Of a stretch of 64,000 nt of DNA, positions 52,151 through 59,964 are shown one piece after another. The stretch is from JACAEY01 sp049700155. GTDB taxonomy: Bacteria; Nitrospirota; Thermodesulfovibrionia; Thermodesulfovibrionales; SM23-35. The stretch covers positions 1-64,000 of the forward strand of contig JBNAVX010000020.1 in NCBI GenBank assembly GCA_049700155.1, given 5' to 3'. A program made the position numbers and the translations under genes. Every line of letters starts with the position of its first letter. Within the stretch, counting starts at the first letter, position 1. The notes under the pieces were generated by a model. It was given only the letters and a program-made list of their open reading frames with translations, was not told where the DNA came from and did not search any database.

Positions 52151-53368
52151 ATGTCAAAGATTATCCTCTGTGCAGATATGGATGCGTTTTTTGCCTCTGT
52201 GGAGCAGCAGACAAATCCACGCCTGAGAGGCAAGCCCATAGGTATTATAGGCTCCGGAGGAAGAACAGTCATTACTACTGCCTCATATGAAGCAAGAAGA
52301 TTTGGCATAAAAACAGGGATGAACATATATGAGGCGAAGAAGACATTCCCTTCCTTAATCCTTGTAGCAGGAGATAATGAAAAATACACCCATACCTGTA
52401 AAGAGATTGAAAAGATATACAATCAATTTACTCCTGATGTTGAGATCTATTCCATTGATGAGGCATTCCTTGACATAACAACAACCCATCACCTCTTTGG
52501 TGGTCCTGAGGCAATAGGCAAAACTATCAAAAAATTGATAAAAGAAAGATTCGGTATTAACTGCACTATAGGGATTGGTCCCAACATACTCATTGCAAAG
52601 CTCGCCAGTGACCTTTCAAAACCAGATGGACTCAGATGGATCAAGCCAGAAGAAGTGGAAGGTGTACTGGAAAATCTACCTGTAAAGGAACTATGGGGAA
52701 TAGGCTCAAAGATTTCAGAGAGGCTCTCTGTCCTCGGGATTAGGACATGCGGAGAACTTGGCAGGGCACCTTCAAGCCTTCTCAGGAATAGGTTTGGCAT
52801 CTATGGAGAAGCACTAAAAGCAATGGGCAAGGGAATATGTAACAGACCTGTTCAGATAAAACCTGAAGATGCAAAATCTGTTGGTCACAGTATGACCCTT
52901 CCTGAAGATATATGGGAGAGGGAAAAGATAGAAGCATACTTACTCATGCTCAGTGAGATGGTCGGGAGGAGAGCAAGGAAATATGGATACATAGGCAGGA
53001 CAGTCTCTGTTGTTATTAGATACACTGACTTTGAAACATTCACAAAACAGACTACCCTTTTAGATTTTACAAACGATACTCATGTGATATTTCAGGGGAC
53101 ATTAAAAATAATTAATAAAATAAAGCTAAAAGACAGGATAAGACTCCTTGGTGTGTCCCTCTCAAACCTTATCAAAGACCCGAAACAGATACCATTGATT
53201 GAAAAAGAGAAAAAACGAAAGCATATCCTTCAGGCTATAGATTATATCAACGATAAATACGGAGATTTCAAAATTACATGGGGTTCTTATATCATGCAGA
53301 AAAGGAACTCAGGTGTGATCTCTCCCGCATGGAGACCATCAGGAATTAAGAGTGTAAGCGTGAAATAG
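52151..53368 (+). CDS. dinB: DNA polymerase IV (Y-family)
   Basis: The 405-residue protein has CADMDAFFASVEQQTNPRLRGKPIGI (first catalytic Asp), YSIDEAFLDIT (second acidic pair), an HhH (LPVKELWGIGSKISERLSVLGI) and a little-finger domain. It lacks an evident beta-clamp QLxLF peptide at the end, where the tail reads RPSGIKSVSVK. It performs translesion synthesis. It follows the lexA and DUF6504-like genes after a 195-bp gap that holds no ORF; a 10-bp palindrome TGACATGTCA covers the start codon. Confidence 0.93.
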   Translation: MSKIILCADMDAFFASVEQQTNPRLRGKPIGIIGSGGRTVITTASYEARRFGIKTGMNIYEAKKTFPSLILVAGDNEKYTHTCKEIEKIYNQFTPDVEIYSIDEAFLDITTTHHLFGGPEAIGKTIKKLIKERFGINCTIGIGPNILIAKLASDLSKPDGLRWIKPEEVEGVLENLPVKELWGIGSKISERLSVLGIRTCGELGRAPSSLLRNRFGIYGEALKAMGKGICNRPVQIKPEDAKSVGHSMTLPEDIWEREKIEAYLLMLSEMVGRRARKYGYIGRTVSVVIRYTDFETFTKQTTLLDFTNDTHVIFQGTLKIINKIKLKDRIRLLGVSLSNLIKDPKQIPLIEKEKKRKHILQAIDYINDKYGDFKITWGSYIMQKRNSGVISPAWRPSGIKSVSVK

Positions 53369-53557
53369 TTATGTTGAACAGAATATTTGATTATTTTACA
53401 AAGTTGCTCGTTGTATAGTGCAGGAATGATTTACCGTTTTGATAAAAAACATTGCAGTACAATCCCAATTGAGGTAGGAATACAAAATACAGGCCTCGGA
53501 GTTGTTCTTGCGCTCAAACATTTTTCCAATCAATCTGCTGTTACCAAATCCTATTTA

Positions 53558-54661
53558 TTATTTTTCAATATAACCTTCAATCAATATATCTTCCCCTACC
53601 CTGCGTATCTTTATATCTCTTAAACGGTGTGCTTCTTCAAGCCTTCTGAATGATTTCCCCCCTACAGAAGGAAAAGACTCTCTCCCGCCGATAATCTTAG
53701 GGGATATGAAGAACATCACTTTATCTACAATTCCCTGTTCAAGTGCATTAGCATTAAATGATGAGCCTGCTTCAATAAGCACTGATGTAATCTCTTTTTC
53801 ACCAAGTCTTTTCATAAGCCAATACAGATCAACCTTTTCACCTTCATATTCGATAATTTCAACGCCCTTGTCTAAGAGTATTTTTTTCTTTTTGTTGATT
53901 GTTGATTGATGATTGATGATATCTACTCTTTTTGCAACTATTATTGTTTTCGGTGGTATCTGTAGAACCTTTGAATCTAAGGGTATATCAAGATTAGGGT
54001 CAACAACAATTCTCACTGGATGCTTACCTCCCTTTATCCTTGCTGTAAGCTCAGGGTCATCTGCTTTGACTGTCCCTATTGCTGTCATAATTGCATCAAC
54101 CCTGCTCCTCAATCGATGAACCATCTTCCTTGATTTTTCAGAAGTTATCCATTTAGATTGACCTTCAGGGGTTGCAATCTTACCATCAAGGGTCATTGCT
54201 ACCTTCATAATTACAAAAGGAATACCTTGAGTAATATATTTAATATAAGCTTCATTTAACGTTTTTGCCTCTTTTTCAAGAATACCTGTCCTGACCTCTA
54301 TGCCTGCATTCTGAAGCTCTGCTACACCTCTTCCAGAAACTTTTGGGTTTGGGTCTATCATACCTATAACAACCTCCTTGATTCCTGCAGAAATAATAGC
54401 TTTTGTGCAGGGAGGGGTCCTTTTCTCTGTATGACAACAGGGTTCAAGATTTATATATAGTGTGCAACCTCTGGCATCTTCCCCGGCTTTTTCTATTGCA
54501 AGGGCTTCAGCATGAGGCATTCCAGCCTTTTTATGAAAATCCTCTGAAATTATCCTGCCATCTTTGACAAGCACTGCTCCAACCATAGGATTAGGACTTG
54601 TCATAGAACGTGCTTTTGATGCAAGCTTTAACGCATATTTCATATAAAGTTCGTCATTCAT
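53558..54661 (-). CDS. ribD: Bifunctional riboflavin deaminase/reductase
   Basis: The 367-residue protein has an N-terminal deaminase (MVGAVLVKDG, MPHAEALAIEKAGE with HAE, LEPCCHTEKRTPPCTKAI with PCxxxxxxxxC) and a C-terminal reductase (VIMKVAMTLDGKIATPEGQSKWITSE; VLIEAGSSFNANAL). It performs two riboflavin pathway steps. Residues 248-256 are encoded by a heptamer array, forming an insertion INHQSTINKKKK relative to other RibD proteins. An extended -10 (TGGTATCCT) ends 7 nt before its ATG. Confidence 0.95.
   Translation of the reverse strand: MNDELYMKYALKLASKARSMTSPNPMVGAVLVKDGRIISEDFHKKAGMPHAEALAIEKAGEDARGCTLYINLEPCCHTEKRTPPCTKAIISAGIKEVVIGMIDPNPKVSGRGVAELQNAGIEVRTGILEKEAKTLNEAYIKYITQGIPFVIMKVAMTLDGKIATPEGQSKWITSEKSRKMVHRLRSRVDAIMTAIGTVKADDPELTARIKGGKHPVRIVVDPNLDIPLDSKVLQIPPKTIIVAKRVDIINHQSTINKKKKILLDKGVEIIEYEGEKVDLYWLMKRLGEKEITSVLIEAGSSFNANALEQGIVDKVMFFISPKIIGGRESFPSVGGKSFRRLEEAHRLRDIKIRRVGEDILIEGYIEK
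53892..53919. repeat. In-frame heptamer array in ribD, 4 units
   Basis: On the plus strand the units are TTGTTGA, TTGTTGA, TTGATGA, TTGATGA (28 bp). It lies inside the reductase domain and keeps the frame open, coding a short polar loop. It has the same length as the hypF array at 57457-57484. Confidence 0.85.
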
Positions 54662-54708
54662 GTTTATTAGGATACCACAAAATTTTTCTTCTAAGTATCT
54701 CCCTTTTC

Positions 54709-54717
54709 TGTTATAAT
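54709..54717 (+). promoter_or_regulatory. Extended -10 promoter (TGTTATAAT) of the hyp-linked operon
   Basis: TGN-TATAAT with TATAAT at 54712-54717, 7 nt before the ATG at 54725. No SD and a weak -35. The divergent ribD promoter lies in the same 63-bp interval. Confidence 0.65.
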
Positions 54718-54724
54718 TATTTTA

Positions 54725-55129
54725 ATGAACCAGTTATGGATAGCATTAATAACTATCGCAGTTCTTGTAACAGCAGGTTTCTTAGTAGCGTTACTTATTG
54801 ATTTGATAAAATTGACCCGTTCTCTCACAGCATTCTTGAAAACAACAGAAGAATCTATAAAAGAAACACTGAATGATTTACATGAAGCAATCAAAAGCAT
54901 TAAGACTGTATCGGATAATATCCAGGACGTAACAGGCGATGTAAAGACATTCTCAAGGGCAATAAGGGATGCAGGAGAGAACGTACAACGTATTAACACT
55001 ATGGTAGAAAAGATAAAATCCTCTGCCCTCATTGAGGCTTCAAGTCTTAAGGTTGGGTTAAAAACAGCCTTTGCAGTGTTAACAAGTAATCTTTTAAATA
55101 ATTTATTCAGGAAAGGAGGTAAACAATGA
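54725..55129 (+). CDS. DUF948-like membrane protein
   Basis: The 134-residue protein has one N-terminal span (LWIALITIAVLVTAGFLVALLIDLIKL) followed by a long amphipathic coiled-coil region (SLTAFLKTTEESIKETLNDLHEAIKSIKTVSDNIQ) as in DUF948 proteins. It overlaps the YtxH-like gene by 4 bp, a common pairing. Role unknown, perhaps envelope stress or scaffold. It leads the transcript that includes the hyp genes. Confidence 0.8.
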   Translation: MNQLWIALITIAVLVTAGFLVALLIDLIKLTRSLTAFLKTTEESIKETLNDLHEAIKSIKTVSDNIQDVTGDVKTFSRAIRDAGENVQRINTMVEKIKSSALIEASSLKVGLKTAFAVLTSNLLNNLFRKGGKQ

Positions 55130-55437
55130 GAGAAGAAGGTGGATATGGTGTAGGAAGTATGTTCCTTTCTTTCTTACTCGGAGGTGTTGTTGGTGCAGCC
55201 CTTGCATTACTTTTAGCCCCGCAATCAGGCCGAGAGACAAGAACCAGGATAAAAGATTTTGCTGAAGATGTTAAGGAAAAAGTCAAAGGTTATACTGAAG
55301 ATGTTAAGGAAAAAGTGACATCATCTATAGAAAAGGGTAAAGAGCTCTTTGAAGAAAAGAAAACAGCTATAACAAAGGCTGTCGAGGCTGGTAAAGAAGC
55401 TTACGAAAAAGAGAAGGAAAGACTGGCTAAGGAATAA
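55126..55437 (+). CDS. YtxH-domain protein
   Basis: The 103-residue protein has an N-terminal membrane span with the YtxH pattern (FLLGGVVGAALALLLAPQSGRETR) and a charged helical tail containing a near-perfect internal duplication (AEDVKEKVK / TEDVKEKVT, 33 nt apart at DNA level). YtxH proteins are small membrane proteins of unknown role. Good SD (GGAGG) upstream. It ends 1 bp before hypA. Confidence 0.85.
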   Translation: MREEGGYGVGSMFLSFLLGGVVGAALALLLAPQSGRETRTRIKDFAEDVKEKVKGYTEDVKEKVTSSIEKGKELFEEKKTAITKAVEAGKEAYEKEKERLAKE

Positions 55438-55438
55438 G

Positions 55439-55783
55439 ATGCATGAATTATCAATCGCTCAAAGCCTTCTTGATATTGCAGTAAAAAATTGTAAGGAGAA
55501 TGGTTATAAAAGGATAGAAGCTATAAAGGTTAAAATCGGGAGGGCATCGGGCATAATGCCCGATGCCCTCCTTTTTGCATTTGATGCAGTTAAGATTGGC
55601 ACTATTGCAGAGAAGGCAAGCTTGAATATAGAGGAAGTCCCTGTAAGCGGTTATTGTGAAAACTGTAAAAAAAGCTTCACTGTTGATGAAGCATTCATAA
55701 TAAGCTGTCCCAAATGTGGAAATATTTCCCTAAGGATAGATACTGGAAGGGAATTACATATAGAAGAGATGGATGTGTTTTAA
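55439..55783 (+). CDS. hypA: Hydrogenase nickel-insertion protein HypA
   Basis: The 114-residue protein starts MHELSIAQSLLDIA with the Ni-binding His2, and has the zinc site GYCENCKKSF...ISCPKCGNISL. It delivers nickel with HypB to the hydrogenase large subunit. Between residues 34 and 46 (GRASGIMPDALLF) the DNA forms a perfect hairpin followed by five Ts. It ends 26 bp before the hypB GTG. Confidence 0.95.
   Translation: MHELSIAQSLLDIAVKNCKENGYKRIEAIKVKIGRASGIMPDALLFAFDAVKIGTIAEKASLNIEEVPVSGYCENCKKSFTVDEAFIISCPKCGNISLRIDTGRELHIEEMDVF
55539..55576 (+). terminator. Intrinsic-terminator-shaped hairpin inside hypA
   Basis: GGAGGGCATCGGGC (55539-55552), loop ATAAT, GCCCGATGCCCTCC (55558-55571), then TTTTT (55572-55576). 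The 14-bp stem is perfect and GC-rich in an AT-rich region and is followed by a T-tract in the sense direction. It is fully within the hypA reading frame. Translating ribosomes would cover it, so it could act as a translation-dependent attenuator for hypBFDE, or a transposed palindrome. Confidence 0.75.
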
Positions 55784-55809
55784 AATATATTTCAGGGAGG
55801 TCTATTAAA

Positions 55810-56454
55810 GTGAAAGTAAAAGTTGTATCACATATACTTGAGGCAAATGATAGAATTGCCGAAGAGAACAGGAAGCTCTTTGATAAATTAGGTGTGTATG
55901 TTATTAATCTTATGAGCGCTCCAGGAGCTGGTAAGACATCTCTTATAGAAAGGACGATAAAAGAAATTTCTGGAAAGATAAAGATAGGTGTTATTGAAGG
56001 TGATATTGCTGGCTCAGATGATGCTAAAAGGATAAAGAGCCTAAACATCCCTGTTGTCCAGATAAATACAGGTGGCGCCTGTCATCTTGATGCAAATATG
56101 ATTAGAGAAGTAATAGATGATTTTCCTCTTAAAGGACTTGATCTCCTTATTATTGAGAATGTTGGAAATCTTGTTTGCCCTGCTGAATTTAAAGTTGGGG
56201 AAGATATAAAGGTTATGCTCCTCAGCATAACAGAAGGTGATGATAAGCCACTCAAATATCCATTAATGTTTCAGGAATCTTCTGCACTTGTCTTAAATAA
56301 AATTGACCTCTTACCATACACAAATGCAAACATAGGAAAGATAAAAAAGAATTCTCTTGCTCTCAATCCAAGATTAAAGATATTTGAAGTCTCCTGTAAG
56401 ACAGGAGAAGGATTAAATAAGTGGATAAAATGGCTACAATCTCTGATAAAATAA
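55810..56454 (+). CDS. hypB: Hydrogenase nickel GTPase HypB
   Basis: The 214-residue protein has Walker A (LMSAPGAGKTSLIE), EGDIAGSDDAKRI, the metal-binding GGACHLDANMI (Cys-His), NVGNLVCPAEF, and NKIDLLPY. It lacks an N-terminal His-rich stretch, so nickel storage is unlikely. I chose GTG 55810, which has AGGGAGG 10 nt upstream; the open frame continues to 55714 within hypA. It ends 6 bp before hypF. Confidence 0.95.
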   Translation: MKVKVVSHILEANDRIAEENRKLFDKLGVYVINLMSAPGAGKTSLIERTIKEISGKIKIGVIEGDIAGSDDAKRIKSLNIPVVQINTGGACHLDANMIREVIDDFPLKGLDLLIIENVGNLVCPAEFKVGEDIKVMLLSITEGDDKPLKYPLMFQESSALVLNKIDLLPYTNANIGKIKKNSLALNPRLKIFEVSCKTGEGLNKWIKWLQSLIK

Positions 56455-56460
56455 TTATAA

Positions 56461-58866
56461 ATGGACTCGAGAGTAAAAATATTAGTAAAGGGAATTGTTC
56501 AGGGTGTAGGTTTTAGACCTTTTGTTTATAACCTCGCAAAATCTTTAAACCTCAAAGGCTTCGTTATGAATTCTTCAAAAGGGGTTACTATTGAAATTGA
56601 AGGTAATGGTAGTTCTCTTTTTATTGAAAGACTTAACCATGAAGCACCTCCCCTTTCCCGTATCATGAGCATTGATGTTATCCCACTACCATTCTATGGT
56701 TATAGTGATTTCCGAATAGTAGAAAGCGAGGACGAGGGAAGTTTCACTCTCGTCTCACCAGATGTCTCTATATGTAAGGATTGTTTTAAAGAGCTCTTAG
56801 ATATAAATGACAGGCGCTATCTTTATCCATTTATAAATTGCACTAATTGTGGGCCCAGATATACGATCACAAAATCAGTGCCTTATGATAGACCAAATAC
56901 TACAATGTCAGTATTCAAGATGTGTTCTGAATGCAATGAAGAATACCATGATCCTGAGGACAGACGATTTCATGCCCAGCCCAACGCATGTCCTGTATGC
57001 GGTCCTCATGTGAAGTTGATAGTTAATAATAAAAGGGGTAAAGCAGGAGTAAACGATAGCACCCCTAAAATTAATAAAAAAGAAAATCCTGTAAAAGAGA
57101 CAATCAGACTTCTGAAGGATGGATATATTATTGCTATAAAAGGGCTTGGTGGTTTTCATTTAGCCTGTGACGCATCCAATAATGAAGCAGTAAATAAATT
57201 GAGGTTAAGGAAGAGGAGAAGTAATAAACCATTCGCACTTATGGCCCCTGACATTGAAACTATCAAAAAATTCTGTGAGGTCTCTGAAAAAGAAGAGGAA
57301 CTTCTTTTATCTAATAAAAGACCTATTGTTTTATTAAAGAAGAAAGGAAACTACCTGCCTGAAGAAGTTTCTCCTAAAAATCCTTATCTTGGCTTCATGC
57401 TACCCTATACCCCATTGCATTACTTACTTTTTTACTTCCCTTTAAATTCCTCATATATAACTCATAACTCAGAACTCAGAACTAACTTTGATGCCCTCGT
57501 TATGACGAGTGGAAATCACTCGGAAGAACCCATTGTTATTGATAATGAAGAAGCTATTTCTTCTCTATCCAATATCTCTGATGCGTTTCTTATTCATAAC
57601 AGAGATATATTTATGCGTGTTGATGACTCTGTTGTAAAGGTCTTCAGCCATAAAACCAATATCCTGAATAAACAGATAGCACTTTCATCTCATATCACTC
57701 AGTCTTTCACCCTATTTATTCGCCGTTCTCGTGGTTATGTCCCTGATCCTATTTTCCTCCATGAAGAAGGTCCTGAGGTTCTCGGTTGTGGAGCTGATAT
57801 AAAAAATACCTTTACACTTACAAAAGGAAACTTTGCTATACCGAGCCAGCATATAGGCGATATGGAAAACTATGAAACACTGATGTTCTTTGAAGAGAGT
57901 CTTGAAAACCTGAAAAAGGTTTATAGGGTTAAACCTGAAGCTATTGCATATGACTTACATCCTATGTACTTATCCACCCAGTGGGCACTCAAACAGAATA
58001 ATATAAAAAAGATCGGGATACAACATCATTATGCTCATATTGCTTCTGTCATGGCTGAAAGAGGAATCACTGAAAAGGTTATCGGTGTATCATTTGATGG
58101 GACAGGGTATGGTACTGATGGAAACCTGTGGGGTGGAGAATTTCTGATAGCTGATATAAATGGTTTCAAAAGGGCTGGGCATTTTAGATATATTCCTCTT
58201 CCAGGCGGGGAAATAGCAGTGAGAGAACCATGGAGAACTGCTATAAGCTATATATGGAACACAGCTAGAGAGCAAACTATGTATTATATTGATTGTCTTG
58301 GTTTCCCTGATAGGTATGGTATAGAACAGATAAATAAAATTTTGAAGATTATAAATGAAAAACAGTTTTCACCTCTTTCATCAGGTGCTGGAAGGTTATT
58401 TGATGCAGTTTCATCAATGCTTGGTATATGTGACAGGAATACATTTGAAGGAGAGGCTGCGATAGCACTCGAATCTATAACACGATCAGACGTTTCTGGT
58501 GATTATACAGTGAATATAATATCCAAGGATATACTTGAGATAGATTTTTCCCACACTGTTTTGGGAATTATAGAAGATCTCCTCAAAGGAGAAGACAGGG
58601 GTTTCATTGCATCTAAGTTTCATAATACTATAGCTTCAGTCATTTTTAGGGTTGTTCAGAAACTCTCTTCATACAATAATACAGATATTGTTATTCTCAG
58701 TGGTGGAGTCTTTCAGAATATGTATCTTCTTGAAAGAACTATCTCATTACTTGAAGCAGCTGGGAAAGAGGTTTATACAAATACAAAAGTTCCATGTAAT
58801 GATGCAGGGATATCCCTTGGACAGGCTTATATATTAAGAGAATGGATAAAATCAGGAAGAGAGTAA
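56461..58866 (+). CDS. hypF: Carbamoyltransferase HypF
   Basis: Makes the CN ligand precursor from carbamoyl phosphate. The 801-residue protein has an acylphosphatase domain (1-90, KGIVQGVGFRPFVYNLA), two zinc fingers (about 105-185, CxxC...CPVCG), a YrdC-like domain (about 205-390) and a Kae1-like carbamoyltransferase (IGIQHHYAHIASVMAE; DGTGYGTDG; LSGGVFQNMYL). Residues 333-342 are encoded by a heptamer array and enlarge a loop just before FDALVMTSGN. Overlaps possible upstream starts of hypD. Confidence 0.96.
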   Translation: MDSRVKILVKGIVQGVGFRPFVYNLAKSLNLKGFVMNSSKGVTIEIEGNGSSLFIERLNHEAPPLSRIMSIDVIPLPFYGYSDFRIVESEDEGSFTLVSPDVSICKDCFKELLDINDRRYLYPFINCTNCGPRYTITKSVPYDRPNTTMSVFKMCSECNEEYHDPEDRRFHAQPNACPVCGPHVKLIVNNKRGKAGVNDSTPKINKKENPVKETIRLLKDGYIIAIKGLGGFHLACDASNNEAVNKLRLRKRRSNKPFALMAPDIETIKKFCEVSEKEEELLLSNKRPIVLLKKKGNYLPEEVSPKNPYLGFMLPYTPLHYLLFYFPLNSSYITHNSELRTNFDALVMTSGNHSEEPIVIDNEEAISSLSNISDAFLIHNRDIFMRVDDSVVKVFSHKTNILNKQIALSSHITQSFTLFIRRSRGYVPDPIFLHEEGPEVLGCGADIKNTFTLTKGNFAIPSQHIGDMENYETLMFFEESLENLKKVYRVKPEAIAYDLHPMYLSTQWALKQNNIKKIGIQHHYAHIASVMAERGITEKVIGVSFDGTGYGTDGNLWGGEFLIADINGFKRAGHFRYIPLPGGEIAVREPWRTAISYIWNTAREQTMYYIDCLGFPDRYGIEQINKILKIINEKQFSPLSSGAGRLFDAVSSMLGICDRNTFEGEAAIALESITRSDVSGDYTVNIISKDILEIDFSHTVLGIIEDLLKGEDRGFIASKFHNTIASVIFRVVQKLSSYNNTDIVILSGGVFQNMYLLERTISLLEAAGKEVYTNTKVPCNDAGISLGQAYILREWIKSGRE
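57457..57484. repeat. In-frame heptamer array in hypF, 4 units
   Basis: Units ATAACTC, ATAACTC, AGAACTC, AGAACTA. It inserts about ten residues (ITHNSELRTN) in the YrdC-like domain of HypF just before the conserved MTSGN motif, without a frameshift. It belongs to the same heptamer class as those at 6967 and 53892. Confidence 0.85.
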
Positions 58867-58886
58867 ATATAAAAATGGGGGAAAAG

Positions 58887-59963
58887 ATGAAAGAGGTACC
58901 TAAAAAGATAAAGGATTTAATGAATAATATTAAAAGACCTGTAAAACTTATGGAAGTGTGCGGGACTCATACAGTAGCTATATTTAAACATGGTATCAGA
59001 GACATCATTCCAAGAGAAATTACCCTTCTCAGCGGTCCCGGATGCCCTGTATGTGTTACAGCAATAAAAGATGTAGATATTGCAATAGCAATATCTAAGA
59101 TGAACAGCAACATATTATTTACATTTGGTGATATGATGCGAGTTCCGGGAAGTAAACAATCTTTTTATCAGGCACAAGCAGAGGGGGCAAATATAAAGAT
59201 TGTTTACTCTCCAATGGATGCTCTGGATTTTGCCCTAAAAAATAGGGATAGAAAAGTAATATTCTTTGCAACTGGTTTTGAGACAACCTCACCATCCATA
59301 GCAGGGACACTCTATGAGGCAGAAAAAGCAAATGCACAAAATTTTTATATATACTCTACTCATAAGTTGGTCCCACCTGCTCTGAAAGCACTTCTTGATT
59401 CAGGAGAAGTAAGATTAGATGGACTTATTTTACCCGGACATGTTTGCACAATTACAGGACCAAAACCATATGAATTTCTTGTTTCTGATTATAAGGTCCC
59501 TTCAGTAATAACAGGCTTTGAAGCTGAAGACATACTTCAGGGTATTATGATGCTCCTTGAGCAGATTGCATCAAATCAACCATCTGTAGATATTCAATAT
59601 AAAAGAGCTGTCAGAAAAGAAGGCAATCCTAAGGCAGTATCACTCATAAATGAATATTTTGAACCATGTGATGCAAACTGGAGGGGGATCGGCACAATAC
59701 CTCTGAGTGGTTTGAAATTGAAAGACAAATATAGCCGCTGGGATGCAACTAAAAAATTTGAAATCGATGTTCCTGAAGTTAAAGAACCAAAGGCATGCCA
59801 GTGTGGTTTTGTTCTTAGAGGAATAAAGATACCCACAGATTGCCCGCTTTTTGGGAAAACCTGTACTCCTGAAAGACCCGTTGGAGCATGCATGGTAAGT
59901 TCTGAAGGAAGCTGTGCAGCATATTTTAAATATGGATTTAAATATGGAAAGAGAGAAAATTAG
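58887..59963 (+). CDS. hypD: Hydrogenase maturation protein HypD
   Basis: The protein of about 358 residues has the catalytic and cluster Cys: MEVCGTHTVAIF, GPGCPVCVT, ATGFETTSPS, PGHVCTITG, and the C-terminal CQCGFVLRGIKIPTDCPLFGKTC...GACMVSSEGSCAAYFKY. It carries a [4Fe-4S] cluster and assembles Fe(CN)2CO with HypC and HypE. I chose ATG 58887 because GGGGGA is just upstream; ATG 58842 and 58875 are also in frame. No hypC gene separates it from hypF. Confidence 0.93.
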   Translation: MKEVPKKIKDLMNNIKRPVKLMEVCGTHTVAIFKHGIRDIIPREITLLSGPGCPVCVTAIKDVDIAIAISKMNSNILFTFGDMMRVPGSKQSFYQAQAEGANIKIVYSPMDALDFALKNRDRKVIFFATGFETTSPSIAGTLYEAEKANAQNFYIYSTHKLVPPALKALLDSGEVRLDGLILPGHVCTITGPKPYEFLVSDYKVPSVITGFEAEDILQGIMMLLEQIASNQPSVDIQYKRAVRKEGNPKAVSLINEYFEPCDANWRGIGTIPLSGLKLKDKYSRWDATKKFEIDVPEVKEPKACQCGFVLRGIKIPTDCPLFGKTCTPERPVGACMVSSEGSCAAYFKYGFKYGKREN

Positions 59964-59964
59964 G

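Noticed and set aside
53387..53623. Plus-strand ORF of 78 codons between dinB and ribD
   Set aside because: It overlaps the ribD 3' end, has no SD or promoter and no recognisable features; the interval 53369-53557 holds nothing I can support.
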